Assembly (NCBI GenBank): GCA_023665425.1
Contig: JAMPDX010000001.1
Span: 950,860-1,014,859, forward strand
Direction: 5' to 3'
Length of the DNA: 64,000 bases
Origin: Muribaculaceae bacterium
GTDB taxonomy: Bacteria > Bacteroidota > Bacteroidia > Bacteroidales > Muribaculaceae
Shown here: positions 46,957-55,772 of the stretch, piece after piece
Layout of the letters: each line of letters opens with the position of its first letter
Numbering within the stretch: the stretch's first letter is position 1
Program-made: the position numbers and the translations under genes
The notes under the pieces: generated by a model
Told to the model about the DNA's origin: nothing
Databases searched by the model: none
Seen by the model: only the letters and a program-made list of their open reading frames with translations

Positions 46957-47011
46957 CGGGTGCGCTAATTTGCTAATTCTGAGGTAGAGCGTATTCGAGG
47001 CCGAGATACTG

Positions 47012-47043
47012 CAAAATTACAAAAAAAACTTTAGTTATCCAAA
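47012..47043 (-). promoter_or_regulatory. Promoter of the recJ operon
   Basis: Minus strand: TTTG (47040-47043), 20 bases, TAATTTTG (47012-47019). The leader before the recJ ATG is about 50 nt. Confidence 0.8.
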
Positions 47044-47132
47044 TATCCCTCCAAATATATTTCATGAGTATATATAGAGGGGTAAGGCTGCAGGGGTAGG
47101 GCCCCTTACCGGATACACACCCACATCAAAAT

Positions 47133-47165
47133 CCCCGGCACGTGTGGGTGCCGAGGATGCCAATA
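47133..47165 (-). terminator. Probable terminator of the HdeD-like gene
   Basis: On the minus strand CCTCGGCAC pairs with GTGCCGGGG (9 bp, one wobble), then ATTTTGATG. It lies 39-62 bases past the stop at 47195. Confidence 0.65.
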
Positions 47166-47194
47166 AAGAGTGGTATTGGTTTGCTTATAAACTC

Positions 47195-47770
47195 TTAGCT
47201 GTTCCTTACTTTGCCATTGATATTGTTGAGTAAGAAGGAGAGGCTGAGTCTGTATATACCGAAGGTGATGAATGAGATGCCAATCCATAGCCAGCCGGCC
47301 TCGAGACCCAATAGCGGGTCAGTGATAAACATGAAGCCAAAAATGATGGTGAGAACCAGCAGAATGAGCATAAAGATGGTCCAGCCCCATCCAAACCGTG
47401 CCAGTGTGAGTGACTCGCAAATGGAGTTGATGGCGGCAAAGATGAGCCAGAAGCCCACGGCATACACAAAGACCATGGTGAGCTGCGGTGTGGGCATAGT
47501 GTAGAGCCAGATACCGCAGATGAGTTCGAGTATGGCCAGTGCCAACGACCAGCCCCAGTTGGTGCCCACACTTCGGTTGGAGATGGCATAGCAGCCGTTC
47601 ATTATACCGGCTACTACCAGTATGCAGGCAAAAAAGATGGCAAATATCGGCAGTGAAGTCTGTGGTGAACAGAAGCACCATACACCGAGGGCTATGCTCA
47701 GTAAGCCGGTGAGCAATGGTATCCACCACATCTTGTGGAGGCGCCCTTTGAGTTCAGATATAGTTCCCAT
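47195..47770 (-). CDS. HdeD-family membrane protein (DUF308)
   Basis: A 191-residue membrane protein with six predicted hydrophobic segments in pairs, as in HdeD/DUF308 proteins (WWIPLLTGLLSIALGVWCF, FAIFFACILVVAGIMNGCYA, FVYAVGFWLIFAAINSI). In enterobacteria HdeD is linked to acid resistance; the function here is unknown. It stands alone between the recJ operon and metK. Confidence 0.85.
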   Translation of the reverse strand: MGTISELKGRLHKMWWIPLLTGLLSIALGVWCFCSPQTSLPIFAIFFACILVVAGIMNGCYAISNRSVGTNWGWSLALAILELICGIWLYTMPTPQLTMVFVYAVGFWLIFAAINSICESLTLARFGWGWTIFMLILLVLTIIFGFMFITDPLLGLEAGWLWIGISFITFGIYRLSLSFLLNNINGKVRNS

Positions 47771-47835
47771 AGTGCTAAATGATTTTGGTTTTATGTTATA
47801 ACATATATGGGATAGAAAAGTTAGACCCTTACCAC

Positions 47836-47870
47836 AAAAAATGCCCGATGCGCAGGTAGCACACCGGGCG
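47836..47870 (-). terminator. Intrinsic terminator of metK
   Basis: Minus strand: GCCCG (47865-47869) pairs with CGGGC (47843-47847), with inner pairing, then a run of six T (47836-47841). It lies about 40 bases past the metK stop. Confidence 0.75.
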
Positions 47871-47907
47871 AAATTCGATAGGGGAGATGAATTCAGACTA
47901 TTTCAGA

Positions 47908-49233
47908 CTATTTCAGATTGAAGGTCTCCTTGATGGCGGGGACCATGTCAAGCTTCTCCCATGCGAAGAGCTCTACCTCACGCACAATGGGATGACCCTT
48001 CTCGTAGGTAGACTCAAATGTCTTGGTCACCTTGCTGGGCGTGCGGCCCATGTGTCCGTAGCTTGCTGTCTCGCTGTAGATGGGGGCACGCAAGCCCAGA
48101 CGCTTCTCTATGGCGTAAGGACGCATATCAAAGAGTTCGGATACTTTCTTAGCTATTTGTGCATCCGTGTAGGGCACGAGGCTATGACCGTAGGTATTGA
48201 CAAAGATGCTCACAGGCTCAGCCACACCGATGGCGTATGATACCTGCACCAGCACCTCTCTAGCAACACCGGCGGCTACTAAGTTCTTGGCTATATGGCG
48301 TGCTGCATAGGCCGCAGAGCGGTCTACCTTGCTGGGGTCTTTGCCGGAGAAGGCACCGCCGCCATGAGCACCGCGGCCACCGTAGGTATCCACGATAATC
48401 TTGCGACCTGTGAGGCCGGTATCCCCATGAGGACCGCCAATTACAAATTTGCCGGTGGGGTTGACATACAGTTTAAATCCCTTGTCAAAAAGGGCCTGCA
48501 GGCGCTCGGGGAGGGTGGCCTTGACGCGAGGGATGAGAATCTGCTCTACATCGTGGCGGATGATGGCGAGCATCTCCTCCTCGGCTATCTTGGCGTCCTT
48601 CTCAGAGTCGCTCTTGGGGTGGATAAATTCGTCATGCTGGGTAGAGATGACTATGGTATCGATGCGCAGGGGAGTGCCGTCTTCGTCATATTCCACTGTC
48701 ACCTGGCTCTTTGAGTCGGGGCGCAGATATGTCACTTGTTTGCCTTTGCGCTCGTAGGTCATGAATTTGCCCTCGCGGCGTATGTTGGCAAGCTCTATCA
48801 TGAAGCGGTGGGCCAGGTCGAGAGTCAAGGGCATATAATTGTCAGTTTCATCGGTGGCATAGCCGAACATCATGCCTTGGTCGCCGGCCCCTTGTTCCTC
48901 GTCACTGCAGCGCACTACACCCTGATTGATGTCGGGGCTCTGTTCGTGCACGGCGCTGAAGATGCCGCAGCTGTCGCCGTCAAAGCGATATGCGCCACGG
49001 TTATAGCCAATGCGGTTAATCACTTGGCGTACCACTGAGGGGATGTCTACGTATGCTTCGCTCTTGACCTCACCGGCCACTACCACTTGTCCGGTGGTGC
49101 ACAGTGTCTCAATAGCGACCTTGCTTTGGGGATCGCGAGCCAAAAAATTATCGAGCAGAGCGTCAGAAATCTGGTCTGCTACTTTGTCGGGATGTCCTTC
49201 GGATACGGACTCTGATGTGAATAAGTAACTCAT
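47908..49233 (-). CDS. metK: S-adenosylmethionine synthetase
   Basis: A 441-residue enzyme that makes S-adenosylmethionine from methionine and ATP. The signatures are [68 protein letters not shown] and [28 protein letters not shown]. It is longer than the E. coli enzyme (384) because of insertions. The ATG at 49233 is chosen because it begins the conserved N-terminus; the open frame further upstream runs through the leader structures. Expression is probably attenuated by the leader described separately. Confidence 0.97.
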   Translation of the reverse strand: MSYLFTSESVSEGHPDKVADQISDALLDNFLARDPQSKVAIETLCTTGQVVVAGEVKSEAYVDIPSVVRQVINRIGYNRGAYRFDGDSCGIFSAVHEQSPDINQGVVRCSDEEQGAGDQGMMFGYATDETDNYMPLTLDLAHRFMIELANIRREGKFMTYERKGKQVTYLRPDSKSQVTVEYDEDGTPLRIDTIVISTQHDEFIHPKSDSEKDAKIAEEEMLAIIRHDVEQILIPRVKATLPERLQALFDKGFKLYVNPTGKFVIGGPHGDTGLTGRKIIVDTYGGRGAHGGGAFSGKDPSKVDRSAAYAARHIAKNLVAAGVAREVLVQVSYAIGVAEPVSIFVNTYGHSLVPYTDAQIAKKVSELFDMRPYAIEKRLGLRAPIYSETASYGHMGRTPSKVTKTFESTYEKGHPIVREVELFAWEKLDMVPAIKETFNLK

Positions 49234-49405
49234 TGTCGAAGTTAAAATAAAAAAAACGAAAGCGTGCTTGCGAGCAATGCTTTCGTGCAGATGTACATGA
49301 TGGCGCTGAGTGGCTCCATGTGTATATAGTGCAGTTTTAGCATTGTTTATAGTGGTTGCAAGCAGCCAAATTTGTCCACTGAACGGAGCGGTGTCGCTCC
49401 AATTC
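49234..49405 (-). promoter_or_regulatory. metK leader: candidate SAM-responsive riboswitch with terminator
   Basis: The leader of about 170 nt ends in a strong terminator 15 bases before the ATG. Upstream, AGTGG (49376-49380) can pair with CCACT (49351-49355), closing a 20-nt loop, followed by ATAAACAATGCTAAAA. CAATGCT there (49339-49345) is exactly complementary to AGCATTG in the 5' half of the terminator (49275-49281), so an antiterminator can form. A hairpin GAGCG/CGCTC lies near the 5' end (49386-49399). Hairpin plus GCTAAAA recalls the SAM-II class from memory, but a SAM-II-like pseudoknot was not found. Confidence 0.6.
49249..49286 (-). terminator. Attenuator terminator in the metK leader
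   Basis: Minus strand: ACGAAAGC (49279-49286) pairs perfectly with GCTTTCGT (49256-49263), an inner TGCT/AGCA stem extends it, and eight T follow. It lies between the promoter and the metK start codon, where only a regulatory terminator makes sense. Confidence 0.85.
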
Positions 49406-49410
49406 GGCTG

Positions 49411-49442
49411 CAAAATTACAACTTTTTTCTCAATTCACCAAA
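49411..49442 (-). promoter_or_regulatory. Promoter of metK
   Basis: Minus strand: TTTG (49439-49442), 20 bases, TAATTTTG (49411-49418). The expected start is near 49405, about 170 nt before the ATG, which frames the attenuator leader. Confidence 0.8.
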
Positions 49443-49461
49443 TGGTGTCCGTTAATTTATG

Positions 49462-49469
49462 TAATTTTG
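49462..49469 (+). promoter_or_regulatory. Possible -7 element of nudC
   Basis: TAATTTTG on the plus strand, 23 bases before the nudC ATG at 49493. No TTTG is present at the -33 distance. It is divergent from and close to the metK promoter. Confidence 0.55.
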
Positions 49470-49492
49470 CAGCGATAAAAAGTCGACTGCAT

Positions 49493-50257
49493 ATGGCGAA
49501 AGCTGAGAAATATATATTAAGAAGGCACAATAAATTGATACTCAATAGTGTAGGAGAGGTTATGGGCCTGCCGGAGAGTTTGCCGAACGGGGTGAGTCTC
49601 CGCGGTGAGCTCTTCAAGGTGGAGCGAGACGGAACGGTGTATTTTGGCTCTCATTTTGACGGAGATACCCTCGAGAAGGACTGTCAACTTGACACTCTCA
49701 AGGCTGCTTACCCCACCCTCACAGAGACAGACTACCGTGTGGCCGGCAAGTTGATGGAGTTGCTGCATTGGGACGGTCTGAGTCAGTTTTGCGGTTGCTG
49801 TGGCGCCTCTATGGAGCGTTCCACACAGATTTCCAAGAAATGCCCGGCATGTGGCAACGAGGTGTTTGCCCCTGTGGCTCCGGCAATAATTGTACTGGTG
49901 AGGAGGGGGCGCGAGGCGCTCCTGGTGCGAGCTCGCAATTTCACTCGCCCCAACTACGGACTGGTGGCCGGCTTTGTGGAAACGGGTGAGAGCCTGGAGG
50001 AATGTGTTCGCCGCGAGGTTAGGGAAGAGACTTCGCTCGAGGTGGACAACATCCGCTACGTCGGCTCACAGCCATGGCCATACCCCAACTCTCTAATGCT
50101 CGGCTTCACCGCCGACTATGTCAGCGGCGAGGTCCGTTTTGCCGACGGCGAACTCACCGATGGCGGCTTCTTCCCTATAGACCGTCTGCCGCCCCTGCCC
50201 CCACACCCCAGCATAGCCCGCGCCCTCGTAGACTCCTGGCTCGCCGAGGCTCTCTAA
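49493..50257 (+). CDS. nudC: NAD(+) diphosphatase
   Basis: A 254-residue Nudix hydrolase that cuts NADH/NAD to NMN(H) and AMP and in E. coli also removes NAD caps from RNA. A four-cysteine zinc site (CGCCGASMERS, KKCPACGNEV) precedes the Nudix box (GFVETGESLEECVRREVREE), and the SQPWPYPNS motif diagnostic for NudC follows. The box ends REETS instead of the more usual REETG, which is a small deviation. The ATG at 49493 fits the promoter position; the longer frame upstream overlaps the metK promoter region. Confidence 0.95.
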   Translation: MAKAEKYILRRHNKLILNSVGEVMGLPESLPNGVSLRGELFKVERDGTVYFGSHFDGDTLEKDCQLDTLKAAYPTLTETDYRVAGKLMELLHWDGLSQFCGCCGASMERSTQISKKCPACGNEVFAPVAPAIIVLVRRGREALLVRARNFTRPNYGLVAGFVETGESLEECVRREVREETSLEVDNIRYVGSQPWPYPNSLMLGFTADYVSGEVRFADGELTDGGFFPIDRLPPLPPHPSIARALVDSWLAEAL

Positions 50258-50378
50258 TCACCTGAGTTTGCTGCCGGCATGCCCTCGGGTGAGTTACGCA
50301 TCGCCTCCTCAGCCGATAAAACATCAGGCCCCAATAAGAATTGAGACCTGAATAGTAAGTTCGCTGTAGGTATGGGGA

Positions 50379-52133
50379 TTACTTCATGAGCTTCTCCACG
50401 TCGTCAGCTATGAGGTTGGGCTTGAGCCTGTTCTCAGTGGCAATGGTGTCATAGTCATACCTGTCGGCAAAGCTCTTGCGGATGCCATAGCATTTAACCT
50501 TCATGGCGTCTGTGCCGTAATAGCGGGCTATTTTTTCGCCGAAGCCTCCATCCAGCACACCATCCTCAAGTGTAATCACGAGGCTGTGGTCTGCTTTGAG
50601 CCTTTCGAGCAGCTCTGTGTCCAGGCCGCTGAGATAGCGGGGATTAATTAGGGTAGGGGATATCCCGCGCTTTGCGAGCTCGTCGGCAGCAGTCTCTCCC
50701 ATACTATAGAATGAGCCGGCAGCAATGATGGCCACATCCTTACCCTGACGTGTCACAGCATACTTGTTGAGGTCGGAATAGTCTGTCGGGAAGGTTTTGC
50801 CCGTCTCCACAACTCTTGAGCCCGGCACTCTGAGAGCCACAGGATGCTCAGTCTGATTCATGGCCCAATCAAGCATGGCGAGATACTCCTCCTTGCAGGT
50901 AGGCGCCAGATATACCCAGCCGGGAATATTACTTATCAGGGCAATGTCAAACCAGCCAAGGTGTGTCACATCGTTCATGCCAAACAGTGAGCCATAGAAG
51001 ATACCTACCACCACGGGGGTATTGTTTATAGCCACATCCTGCGACATCTGGTCGTATGCCCTTTGGATGAATGAGCTCACCACACCAAAGAACGGCTTCG
51101 CACCACCTTTGGCCAGACCGGATGCGAGGGCCACTGCCTCTTGCTCGGCAATACCCACGTCAATAAACTGATGCCCCATCTGCTGCCTGCGCTGCGGGTC
51201 AAAACCGAATACACCCGGGGTACCGGCTGTGATGACGGCTACCTGTGAGTCAGCTTTTGCCATTGCTATCAGATGCTCGGCTGTGATGTCTCCATAGTCG
51301 GGCGCTTCACTGATGCTGAGTGGATTGCCGGTTGCGCGGTCGAACGGGCCTCCGAAGTGGTACTCTTCTCTATTGGCCTCGGCAGGAGCAAATCCTTTGC
51401 CCTTCTGGGTAGATATGTGTACCACAATGGGATGGTCAATATCCTTGACCTGTTTGAACGCCTCAATGAGCGACTGCACATCGTTGCCGTATGGGACATA
51501 CTTGTAGTCAAAGCCAAGAGACTTGAAAAAGTTGGTGGGGCTCTGGCCGTCAGTCTCGCGTAGGCGGCGCAGGTCTTCATACAGGCCGCCATGGTTCTCG
51601 GCAATAGACATATCGTTGTCGTTGACTACGACGATGAAGTTTGTGCCGAGTGTGGCTGCATAGTCCAGTCCCTCGAATGCCTCGCCGCCACTCAGAGCGC
51701 CGTCACCTATTACGGCGATCACATTCTCTTTGTCCCCCTTAAGATCGCGGGCCTTGGCCAAGCCACCGGCAAGAGCCACAGAGGTGGATGTGTGGCCTAT
51801 CTCAAACAAGTCATACGGGCTCTCTTTCGGGCAGGTGTAGCCGGTGACGTCATCATAATGGGCCGGGTCAATGAAGGCCTCTATACGCCCGGTGAGCATC
51901 TTGTGGACGTAGCTTTGATGAGAGACGTCGAACACTATCTTGTCTTCGGGCGCATTGAATACATAATGCAAGGCCACAGTGGCCTCAACCATGCCGAGAT
52001 TGGGGCCTATGTGTCCGCCGTGTGCGCTGAGTTTGGTGAGCAAAGCATCCCTCAATTCAGCCGAGAGAGTCTGCAGTTGGGGTATGGATAACCCCTTGAT
52101 GTCTTTGGGTGAATGTATGTCTTTTATTTCCAT
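50379..52133 (-). CDS. dxs: 1-deoxy-D-xylulose-5-phosphate synthase (short form)
   Basis: A 584-residue thiamine-diphosphate enzyme that joins pyruvate and glyceraldehyde 3-phosphate in the first step of the MEP isoprenoid route. The ThDP motif is VIGDGALSGGEAFEGLDYAATLG, with SAHGGHIGPNLGMVEATVALHYVF and GHTSTSVALAGGLAKA upstream; the pyrimidine-binding and transketolase C-terminal domains follow (DVGIAEQEAVALASGLAKGG). It is shorter than E. coli Dxs (620), the length of a separate short-form group in anaerobes. Whether this is the cell's only Dxs cannot be seen. Confidence 0.9.
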   Translation of the reverse strand: MEIKDIHSPKDIKGLSIPQLQTLSAELRDALLTKLSAHGGHIGPNLGMVEATVALHYVFNAPEDKIVFDVSHQSYVHKMLTGRIEAFIDPAHYDDVTGYTCPKESPYDLFEIGHTSTSVALAGGLAKARDLKGDKENVIAVIGDGALSGGEAFEGLDYAATLGTNFIVVVNDNDMSIAENHGGLYEDLRRLRETDGQSPTNFFKSLGFDYKYVPYGNDVQSLIEAFKQVKDIDHPIVVHISTQKGKGFAPAEANREEYHFGGPFDRATGNPLSISEAPDYGDITAEHLIAMAKADSQVAVITAGTPGVFGFDPQRRQQMGHQFIDVGIAEQEAVALASGLAKGGAKPFFGVVSSFIQRAYDQMSQDVAINNTPVVVGIFYGSLFGMNDVTHLGWFDIALISNIPGWVYLAPTCKEEYLAMLDWAMNQTEHPVALRVPGSRVVETGKTFPTDYSDLNKYAVTRQGKDVAIIAAGSFYSMGETAADELAKRGISPTLINPRYLSGLDTELLERLKADHSLVITLEDGVLDGGFGEKIARYYGTDAMKVKCYGIRKSFADRYDYDTIATENRLKPNLIADDVEKLMK

Positions 52134-52176
52134 CGCTTTTTGTATAATCTAATAGATTTTTTGAGAGCGTAGAAGG

Positions 52177-52614
52177 CTAATCATCTACTGAGCAGAATGT
52201 TCCGTTGGCATCGAAGTGGAGCTCGAGGCCGTTTTGCAATTCCACCTCATAGCCATTATCATCCTTGTCAATCTTGACTATAGAGTGTCCCTCATAGTTC
52301 TTGGCCATATACTCTGTTATGGCAGTGGGGACAAGTGCTTCGGGGATACTCTGGCCGTATGGTGCCTCAATCTTATCCCATGTGCCCTTGCTGTCAAAGT
52401 CCACCTTGGTGCCATCATTCAATATCACTTCGTAGTCATCGCCTGTAAGGTCCTTGTCAATCTCTATTTGGCTAACCTTGGCATCAAAATTGTCAGCGAT
52501 AAACTTTTGTGCTGTCTGCGGTAATTCGTTCACATCCTTTGTAACCTTATCTCCGGAGCATGCGCCGGTCATACATGCCAACGCGATTGCTAATGTAATA
52601 GTTAACTTGTTCAT
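52177..52614 (-). CDS. PepSY-like (DUF2874) lipoprotein
   Basis: A 145-residue lipoprotein with lipobox CMTGAC (Cys about residue 19) and two tandem PepSY-like repeats of about 60 residues each. The first has AQKFIADNFDAKVSQIEID, DDYEVILNDGTKVDFDSKGTW and the second ITEYMAKNYEGHSIVKID, NGYEVELQNGLELHFDANGTF. Such proteins are secreted in Bacteroidetes and have no known activity. It lies between dxs and aroE. Confidence 0.85.
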   Translation of the reverse strand: MNKLTITLAIALACMTGACSGDKVTKDVNELPQTAQKFIADNFDAKVSQIEIDKDLTGDDYEVILNDGTKVDFDSKGTWDKIEAPYGQSIPEALVPTAITEYMAKNYEGHSIVKIDKDDNGYEVELQNGLELHFDANGTFCSVDD

Positions 52615-52669
52615 AAAGCCGTAAATTTTTTATTAGACACTCTAATAACACTCTAAATGCCAAACATGT

Positions 52670-53419
52670 TTACTCAAGGCTTGTCCAGATGCGATAAGAC
52701 AGAAGTGCCTGGGCATGGAGCATGGGCAAGCCATTGAGTATGTGGCACCCTTGAGCACGGGCAGCCTTCAGAAAGCCTGTCATGGGTGGATTATATACCA
52801 AGTCATATGCTATATGAGAAGGTGTAAGTGCTCGGTAAGGTATGTTGGGTAGCGAGTCAACATCGGGATACATACCCAAAGGAGTGCAGTTGACTATCAG
52901 CCGGTGGGAGCGAATGATGTCGTCGGTCACTTCGTCGTATGTCAGCCTGCCGGCGGCTTTATGGCGGGACACGATTGTTGTTGTTATCCCGTGAGATTGC
53001 AATGCGTAAATCACTGCTGCAGCAGCACCACCCGTACCACCGAGGATGAGAGCGTTGTCGGGAAGAGTGTCTTCCGATTGATGCAACCCTTCAAGAAATC
53101 CGGGCGCATCAGTGTTGTATCCGATAAGGAAGGTGCTGCTACCCTGATGTGAGATTTTTATGGTATTGACTGCTCCGATGGCTGATGCTATGGGGTCAAT
53201 ACCGTCAAGAAGGGGGATTACGGACTGCTTGTAAGGTATAGTCACGTTCAGCCCCCGTAGGTTGGGATGCGCTTCTATAAGGGCAAGGAGCATTGCAATG
53301 TCGGGCAATTCGAAATTCAAATACCGGGCATTGGTATGTTCCGCCGTAAATTTCTCGGTGAAGAATGAGGCTGAAAATGAGTGACCGAGAGTCTTACCTA
53401 CAAGTCCGTATTCCGTCAT
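52670..53419 (-). CDS. aroE: Shikimate dehydrogenase
   Basis: A 249-residue NADPH-dependent enzyme reducing 3-dehydroshikimate in the aromatic pathway. The substrate-binding domain shows GKTLGHSFSASFFTEKF and GLNVTIPYKQSVIPLL (catalytic lysine), then GAVNTIK and NTDAPGF; the cofactor domain has ALILGGTGGAAAAVIYAL. It is somewhat shorter than the E. coli enzyme (272). Upstream, a GAGCGGGCCAC/GTGGCTCGCTC hairpin near 53444-53472 separates it from serA. Confidence 0.95.
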   Translation of the reverse strand: MTEYGLVGKTLGHSFSASFFTEKFTAEHTNARYLNFELPDIAMLLALIEAHPNLRGLNVTIPYKQSVIPLLDGIDPIASAIGAVNTIKISHQGSSTFLIGYNTDAPGFLEGLHQSEDTLPDNALILGGTGGAAAAVIYALQSHGITTTIVSRHKAAGRLTYDEVTDDIIRSHRLIVNCTPLGMYPDVDSLPNIPYRALTPSHIAYDLVYNPPMTGFLKAARAQGCHILNGLPMLHAQALLSYRIWTSLE

Positions 53420-53518
53420 CTTGTCAGTTAGGGAAAATGATGAGAGCGGGCCACCGATATAGTGGCTCGCTCCGTATGATAATTGCTAAACAGTTCTTAG
53501 TCTAATTTGAACAGCTAC

Positions 53519-54436
53519 TTACTTGTTAACCTGGTATTTGTTCCAGCCATCCTTCAGGTAAGCAACAGACTGCTCTGCAGCTGCAACACCGGCGTTGAAG
53601 TTAGCCTCGGCTGTCTGAGCACCCATCTTCTTGGGAGTGAAGAATACGCGAGCAGCGAACTTCTCTTCGAACTCAGCTGCTGCATCGGGCTTGATGTCGG
53701 AAACATAACGCAGGTCGGGACGCTCCTCGAGAGCCTTGATAAGGCCGGCCTCGTCGATTACCTCCTTGCGAGCAGTGTTGATGAGCACACCATTCTTGGG
53801 CATCTTCATTACCAGGTCGTAGCCAATGCTGCCACGTGTCTGAGGAGTAGCGGGGATGTGCAGTGACACATACTGGTTCTCTGAGAAGAGCTCCTCGGGT
53901 GTGTGCAGAGGCTTAACACCTTCACACTCCATTACCTCATCCTTAACAAATACGTCGAGGGCAGATACGTTCATGCCAAAGCCCTTGGCTATGCGAGCTA
54001 CATTGCGGCCTACTTGACCGAATGCATAAATACCCAGATTTTTACCCTTGAGCTCTGATCCTGAAGTACCGTTGTACTGGTTGCGGCACATCATTACCAC
54101 CATACCGAATACGAGCTCGGCCACAGCGTTTGAGTTCTGGCCGGGAGTGTTCATGACGCAGATACCATGAGCTGTAGCAGCAGCCAGATCGATGTTGTCA
54201 TAGCCGGCACCGGCGCGTACGATAACCTTCAGCTCGGGAGCAGCATCCATCACCTCAGCATCGATTTTGTCTGAGCGAACGATAAGACCGTTGGCATTCT
54301 TTACTGCCTCGAGTAGGTCAGCGCGAGTACCCTTCTCAACGAGCTCCATTTCGTTGCCTGAAGCGTTGATTGTATCTTCGATAGCCTTAACAGCTGCGGG
54401 AGCAAAAGGCTTCTCTGTGAAAACGAGAATTTTCAT
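53519..54436 (-). CDS. serA: D-3-phosphoglycerate dehydrogenase-like (2-hydroxyacid dehydrogenase)
   Basis: A 305-residue D-isomer-specific 2-hydroxyacid dehydrogenase without an ACT domain. VRAGAGYDNIDLAAATAHGI and NTPGQNSNAVAELVFG, the Rossmann motif GKNLGIYAFGQVGRNVAR and GVLINTARKEVIDEAGL are visible. The position of the usual catalytic histidine is occupied by lysine in FFTPKKMGAQTAEAN, a trait I recall for Bacteroidetes-type phosphoglycerate dehydrogenases. It follows serC by 89 bases with a REP-like palindrome between them. Serine synthesis is supported by serC next door. The ATG at 54436 starts the conserved sequence. Confidence 0.9.
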   Translation of the reverse strand: MKILVFTEKPFAPAAVKAIEDTINASGNEMELVEKGTRADLLEAVKNANGLIVRSDKIDAEVMDAAPELKVIVRAGAGYDNIDLAAATAHGICVMNTPGQNSNAVAELVFGMVVMMCRNQYNGTSGSELKGKNLGIYAFGQVGRNVARIAKGFGMNVSALDVFVKDEVMECEGVKPLHTPEELFSENQYVSLHIPATPQTRGSIGYDLVMKMPKNGVLINTARKEVIDEAGLIKALEERPDLRYVSDIKPDAAAEFEEKFAARVFFTPKKMGAQTAEANFNAGVAAAEQSVAYLKDGWNKYQVNK

Positions 54437-54466
54437 AATTTTCTTCTTTTTGACTCTATGACAGGC

Positions 54467-54487
54467 GTGCGGGTTTGTGACCCGCAC
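54467..54487. repeat. REP-like palindrome between serC and serA
   Basis: A 21-base palindrome GTGCGGGTTT-G-TGACCCGCAC, of the same kind as the ones at 29156-29215. It lies 31 bases upstream of the serA ATG in the transcript from serC, so it may affect mRNA processing or expression of serA. Confidence 0.65.
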
Positions 54488-54525
54488 GGACTGTATAGAG
54501 AAAATGTGATGTATCAGTGATTAGA

Positions 54526-55602
54526 TTACTTCAGGTTAGCTGCCTCAAACTCGTTCATGCAAGCGATGAGTGCATCTACGCTCTCCATGGGGAGTGCGTT
54601 ATAGAGAGAAGCGCGGAAACCACCTACGTCGCGGTGACCCTTGATACCCATCATGCCCTTCTCGGTAGCGAAGTCGATGAAGGCCTTCTCCAGGTCCTTG
54701 TACTCCTCACGCATTACGAAGCATACGTTCATGATAGAACGGTCTTCCTTACCGGGCACTGTAGCCACGAACATCTTGCTGGCGTCGATAGCAGCATAGA
54801 GCTTCTCTGCCTTTGCGATGTCCATCTTCTCGATCTCGCGAACGCCACCGAGGCTCTTGTAGTACTTCAGAGTCTGGAGAGCTGCGTAGATAGGGAGTAC
54901 CGGGGGAGTGTTGAACATTGAGCCCTTGTCTACGTGAGTCTGATATTTGAGCATTGTGGGGATAACGCGGTCTACATGGCCCAGAGCGCTGTCCTTAACG
55001 ATACAGATAGTCACACCTGAAGGTGCGAGGTTCTTCTGAGCACCGGCATAGATGAGGTCATACTTAGCCACATCGATGGGGCGTGAGAAGATATCGGAGC
55101 TCATGTCGCAGATCATGCGGCAGGGTACATCGGGATCCTTGCGGATTTCTGTACCGTAGATAGTGTTGTTTGAAGTATAGTGGAAGTAGTCCACGTCAGC
55201 GGGTACAGTCCAGTCTTTGGGGATAACTGTGTAGTGAGTGTCCTTGCCTGAAGCGACAACGTCTACCTCACCGAAGAGTTTAGCCTCTTTGATAGCCTTG
55301 GATGCCCACACACCGGTGTCGAGGTAAGCAGCCTTCTTGTTGAGGAAGTTCATAGGTGCCATAGCGAACTGGAGGCTTGCACCACCACCCAGGAAGAGCA
55401 CTGAATAGCCTTCGGGAACCTCGAGAAGCTCCTTTACCAGAGCTACTGCCTCATCTACTACAGCCTGGAACTGCTTGCTGCGGTGTGAGATCTCGAGAAT
55501 TGAGAGACCCATGTCGGCAAAGTTGATTACAGCGTCTGCTGTATTCTTGATTGTGTACTGGCTCAGGATTGAAGGACCAGCATAGAAATTGTGTTTCTTC
55601 AT
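54526..55602 (-). CDS. serC: Phosphoserine aminotransferase
   Basis: A 358-residue PLP enzyme that makes phosphoserine from 3-phosphohydroxypyruvate. [15 protein letters not shown] at the start is the SerC signature, [12 protein letters not shown] binds the cofactor phosphate, and the cofactor lysine is in [15 protein letters not shown]. The C-terminus contains [15 protein letters not shown]. It is followed by serA, completing the first two steps of serine synthesis. The leader of about 100 nt holds a CTTTC/GAAAG hairpin near 55660-55680, and a probable -7 element is at 55711-55718. Confidence 0.97.
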   Translation of the reverse strand: MKKHNFYAGPSILSQYTIKNTADAVINFADMGLSILEISHRSKQFQAVVDEAVALVKELLEVPEGYSVLFLGGGASLQFAMAPMNFLNKKAAYLDTGVWASKAIKEAKLFGEVDVVASGKDTHYTVIPKDWTVPADVDYFHYTSNNTIYGTEIRKDPDVPCRMICDMSSDIFSRPIDVAKYDLIYAGAQKNLAPSGVTICIVKDSALGHVDRVIPTMLKYQTHVDKGSMFNTPPVLPIYAALQTLKYYKSLGGVREIEKMDIAKAEKLYAAIDASKMFVATVPGKEDRSIMNVCFVMREEYKDLEKAFIDFATEKGMMGIKGHRDVGGFRASLYNALPMESVDALIACMNEFEAANLK

Positions 55603-55710
55603 GAGAAAATGATATAAGTTTTAGTTAATATTATGCAAAAGTTTTGAAAGTTGTGACAATGCGTAACTTTCGAGATGAAAGTCTCGGGCCATACCCACGC
55701 ATTTCACTTG

Positions 55711-55741
55711 CAAAATTACTACTTTTTATTGATATTCCAAT
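55711..55741 (-). promoter_or_regulatory. Probable promoter of serC
   Basis: Minus strand: ATTG (55738-55741, three of four match to TTTG), 19 bases, TAATTTTG (55711-55718). The leader before serC would be about 100 nt. Confidence 0.65.
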
Positions 55742-55772
55742 ACTTTTTAAAAAATAATTTTGCGACTCCCTG

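Noticed and set aside
55755..55762. Plus-strand TAATTTTG near 55755
   Set aside because: It points into the 3' end of kdsB with no gene to drive and no -33 element, so it is probably chance in AT-rich sequence.
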